Source of the DNA: an uncultured Alphaproteobacteria bacterium
GTDB taxonomy: Bacteria > Pseudomonadota > Alphaproteobacteria > CAAHEQ01 > UBA3637
NCBI GenBank assembly: GCA_944391565.1
Contig: CALXUB010000007.1
Coordinates: 37,605 to 101,604 of the forward strand
Direction of reading: 5' to 3'
DNA: 64,000 nucleotides
Part shown: piece by piece, positions 61,820-64,000 of the stretch
Layout of the letters: each line of letters opens with the position of its first letter
Numbering within the stretch: the stretch's first letter is position 1
Notes under the pieces: model-generated
The model's input: the letters and a program-made list of their open reading frames with translations, nothing else
The model's database searches: none
Told to the model about the DNA's origin: nothing
Position numbers and translations under genes: made by a program

Positions 61820-62454
61820 AGAAAAAAGGCTGGTGGGAACAATTTGTCCGACTGTTGAACATGCGTTTGATCGTGCCGCTGAAGCGTAGTCCGCATCCGC
61901 CCGAATACACGGCTCGCGGCGTGTTGGTCGGTATGATGTGGGCTATGACACCCTTGGTGGGCATTCAAATGACGACCGTTCTGTTGACTTGGCTTGCGGC
62001 AAAAAAGTTTTTTAAATGGCATTTTTCGCTGCCCATCGCGATTGCTTATACTTGGGTGACCAATGTTTTTACGATGGGGCCTGTGTATTACGTGTTTTAT
62101 GTGACCGGCAAACTGATGATGGGAGATTGGGAAAGTATCAGTGCTTTTGCCAGCTTTTCCAAAATCATGCATGCGTCTTTTGCCGGCGTCGGGTCGTTTT
62201 GGGAAATTCCCAAAGCGTTGGCTGTTTTCGGTAAGGTGCTTTTACAGGAATGGGGCGTGGCTATGTCGCTGGGCTGTATTCCCTGGTCGATTTTGTCGGG
62301 CTGGATTTCATATCGGCTGACGATGGCTTGGCTCTTGAAAAGGCAGGCCAAAAAGTCTAAATCAGAAGAAAAGCGCAAATATTGGCGCGAACGGTTGCAT
62401 CGGGTGGTGCATCCAATCGCTGCGCATCAGGAGAGGAAAAATGGAAAAAAGTAA
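61816..62454 (+). CDS. DUF2062 family membrane protein
   Basis: The 212-residue protein has a basic N-terminus, about three or four membrane helices (about 35-65, 75-100, 150-180) and a basic cytosolic tail. The segment EYTARGVLVGMMWAMTPLVGIQM is typical of DUF2062. Function is unknown. It overlaps lgt and pgeF, so the three are one operon. Confidence 0.85.
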   Translation: MKKKGWWEQFVRLLNMRLIVPLKRSPHPPEYTARGVLVGMMWAMTPLVGIQMTTVLLTWLAAKKFFKWHFSLPIAIAYTWVTNVFTMGPVYYVFYVTGKLMMGDWESISAFASFSKIMHASFAGVGSFWEIPKALAVFGKVLLQEWGVAMSLGCIPWSILSGWISYRLTMAWLLKRQAKKSKSEEKRKYWRERLHRVVHPIAAHQERKNGKK

Positions 62455-63070
62455 ACTACTCACAGAGATTAATAACATCGGTCATGCTTTTTATAACAAA
62501 AACGATTCTAAAAAGCTGAAAGATCCGATTTTCCTGGAGCAGATACATTCGTTCGAAGTGGTTCGCGTCACAAGACCGAATGCGGTTTTAAAACCGGCCG
62601 ATGCGATGGTGACGTGCGTTCCGGGATTGAAGCTGACCCTTAAAACGGCAGATTGCGCGCCGGTGTTGCTGGCCGACAAAAAACGCGGCGTCGTGGCAGC
62701 GGCTCATGCCGGATGGAAAGGCGCTTTCAGCGGCATTTTGGAAACAACTCTATTGGAAATGGTGCGGTTGGGCGCCTGGCCCGATAATATCGTGGCAGCC
62801 ATCGGCCCCTGCATTCATGTCAACAGCTATCCTGTTGAAGAGGAAATGAAACAACTTTTCACGGAAAATGTGCAGGAGTTCTTTGTAAAACGTCGCGGCA
62901 CAGAACATTTCGATTTACCGGGTTATGTCGCTTATCGTCTCTATCGGGCCGGCCTGAAAGAAGTCGATATCATCGATGTCAATACATACACCGATAAACG
63001 TTATAACAGCTATCGCCGCGATCCGTCCAACCCGGCACGCCAATTCAGCAGCATTTGGGTGGAAGAATAA
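62441..63070 (+). CDS. pgeF: Peptidoglycan editing factor PgeF (laccase domain)
   Basis: PgeF (YfiH) removes wrongly placed serine from peptidoglycan precursors; older annotation calls it polyphenol oxidase. The metal-site segments TADCAPVLL, AAHAGWKG and GPCIH are intact. At 209 residues it is shorter than most members (around 245), mainly at the N-terminus. It overlaps the DUF2062 gene by 14 bases. It would act on cytosolic precursors for the Mre/PBP2/RodA machinery. Confidence 0.92.
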   Translation: MEKSKLLTEINNIGHAFYNKNDSKKLKDPIFLEQIHSFEVVRVTRPNAVLKPADAMVTCVPGLKLTLKTADCAPVLLADKKRGVVAAAHAGWKGAFSGILETTLLEMVRLGAWPDNIVAAIGPCIHVNSYPVEEEMKQLFTENVQEFFVKRRGTEHFDLPGYVAYRLYRAGLKEVDIIDVNTYTDKRYNSYRRDPSNPARQFSSIWVEE

Positions 63071-63112
63071 TAACTGCCGCTGTTAAGCAACGGTTGCAAA
63101 AAGTTTTTTAAC

Positions 63113-63152
63113 AAGTGGATAAACAAACTATCCAAGCTTTGCCACTTTTTTT
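63113..63152. terminator. Possible terminator between pgeF and the last gene
   Basis: AAGTGG pairs with CCACTT across a 23-base loop, followed by a T-run on the plus strand. A competing TGGATA / TATCCA hairpin lies inside it. It probably ends the pgeF message. Confidence 0.45.
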
Positions 63153-63927
63153 AACACGGATCGCCATACTGGGGATCTCCAGTTTCTGAACATGTACAAG
63201 AGGGAGGAGAACCGCTGCCAATATCAGTGAAACAATATTTTGAAGATGAAACATGACCCCATGTCGCATTCGGCCAACCGCATCCGTTTCCCCAGCCTGT
63301 GGCATGAACGTTAAAAGCACAATAGTAAACGTTACCGTTTTCGTTAACAGCATAATCTGTCATATCCGAACAATCACCCATCAAGACGCTTTCTCCGCTG
63401 TCAGAACGATATTCTTGATTACCGCCTGTTGTGTATCCGCTGCAGCATTTTCCGTTGACAGCGCCGGCAATTTTCCAGTTTCCTTTTGAGCTTATGTAGG
63501 TGATAAGACCATCATATTCAGAGGTTGTTGTTTGAATATCCTCTTTTGTTTCGCAGCAAGCGTAGGCGGTATCGGTTTGTCCACTGATATAATTAGTGAC
63601 GATCTGATGCGTTGCGGTCGCACAGCACTGGGCGGAAGACCCATTCCAATAAGCCTTTTGTCCTTCTGAACAACAGTGGTTGAGGTTTTCTTTTCCCATA
63701 ACGATGGATACTTCTTTTCCAGTTGGGCAACAGGCATAAGAAGTATCTTCAGTGTCTGGTTGATAGACGTTTCCGTCGCAGCAGACACCTTTAGCTCCGT
63801 CCCAATAAGCAGACTCATGCTCTTGACAGACCATGTGCATTTTTCTTTGAATGATTTTAGCTTGAGCAGGGAGAGAGAAACAGAGGCAGATGGTTAGGTT
63901 AACGAGGAGAACAGGGGGGGGGGGGGG
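63151..63927 (-). CDS. Cysteine-rich secreted protein (5' end unclear)
   Basis: The first in-frame ATG is at 63840, but the frame is open upstream of it and reads VLLVNLTICLCFSLPAQA, a signal-peptide core with an AQA cleavage site, at about 63913-63860. Just beyond that lies a run of 16 C (minus strand) coding for prolines. No ATG, GTG or TTG occurs in any frame between the tract and the window end, so the start is outside or lost. The mature protein of about 240 residues has many CC and single cysteines (ACCPTGKEV, NHCCSEGQKAYWNG, QCCATA) at regular spacing. No family is recognised. Confidence 0.6.
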   Translation of the reverse strand, partial: PPPPPVLLVNLTICLCFSLPAQAKIIQRKMHMVCQEHESAYWDGAKGVCCDGNVYQPDTEDTSYACCPTGKEVSIVMGKENLNHCCSEGQKAYWNGSSAQCCATATHQIVTNYISGQTDTAYACCETKEDIQTTTSEYDGLITYISSKGNWKIAGAVNGKCCSGYTTGGNQEYRSDSGESVLMGDCSDMTDYAVNENGNVYYCAFNVHATGWGNGCGWPNATWGHVSSSKYCFTDIGSGSPPSCTCSETGDPQYGDPC

Positions 63928-63929
63928 GG
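63914..63929. repeat. 16-base G/C homopolymer
   Basis: An uninterrupted run of 16 G on the plus strand at the 5' end of the cysteine-rich gene. Runs of this length slip readily during replication. A sequencing or assembly problem near a contig end is also possible. Confidence 0.85.
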
Positions 63930-64000
63930 ATGTGTGGTTAAAGGAAAAAGAAATAAAGTCCTTGCGTGGGTTGAGAGGGGAGGAGGGAAGATTGTGAGAT

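Overview
This window looks like a chromosomal segment of an uncultured, low-GC, host- or gut-associated alphaproteobacterium. Alphaproteobacterial markers are a DUF3126 protein, a DUF2155 protein, a HemY homologue beside a mitofilin (Mic60-like) protein, a TrmFO flavoprotein, and a dusB...trkA-hfq-hflX cluster. An anaerobic or microaerobic lifestyle is suggested by a flavin-reductase/rubredoxin fusion, a rubrerythrin and an EFR1-type ferredoxin. Genes usually found beside some of these markers appear to be missing (ntrBC/ntrYX, argH/lysA, a complex I accessory gene), which fits genome reduction. The species assignment is inference.

Layout. 1-2150: end of a small secreted protein gene and a three-part glycosyltransferase. 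2191-8865: a helical protein, fabI, greA-trxB (greA has a leader terminator), lptG, recX, hslO and a lipoprotein. 8893-13613: tRNA-Gly, the anaerobic redox genes, a DUF3943 protein, an AT-rich two-gene patch and tRNA-His. 13664-20506: a 781-residue orphan, tRNA-Glu, psd-pssA, two periplasmic proteins, trmJ and tRNA-Thr. 20572-28658: a hydrolase, a secreted HExxH protein, xth, dusA, DUF3126, sufE, trmL, hemY and the mitofilin-like gene. 28822-34249: the cell-shape operon mreB-mreC-mreD-mrdA-rodA. 34254-43379: tlpA, an unlisted 39-residue lipoprotein, a PAS/degenerate GGDEF protein, two Sel1 proteins, EFR1, trmFO and dusB. 43379-49887: a Fis-like gene, trkA, hfq, hflX, uvrB, a degenerate MraY/WecA-like protein and infA. 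49967-56256: an M48 protease, a GGT-like lipoprotein, two mlaD genes, DUF2155, a YfgM-like protein and der. 56414-59452: a giant cysteine-rich protein with a prepilin-like N-terminus. 59525-63070: rnpB, gpsA, lgt, DUF2062 and pgeF. 63151-64000: another cysteine-rich secreted protein.

The envelope theme is strong: LptG, a LptM-like lipoprotein, MlaD proteins, phospholipid synthesis, Lgt, PgeF, the Mre/Rod elongasome and cysteine-rich surface proteins. The most unusual observation is that both large cysteine-rich surface genes have long G/C homopolymers at their 5' ends. One lies inside the apparent -35/-10 spacer (56355-56369) and one is a 16-base tract at the start of the last gene (63914-63929). 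This is the expected layout of slipped-strand, phase-variable contingency loci. Other notable items are a stand-alone Fis-like regulator where alphaproteobacteria normally carry ntrBC/ntrYX, a greA leader resembling the E. coli GraL arrangement, a Mic60-like gene next to hemY, a mosaic GT2-GT8-GT4 protein and several enzyme-family proteins that have lost catalytic residues.
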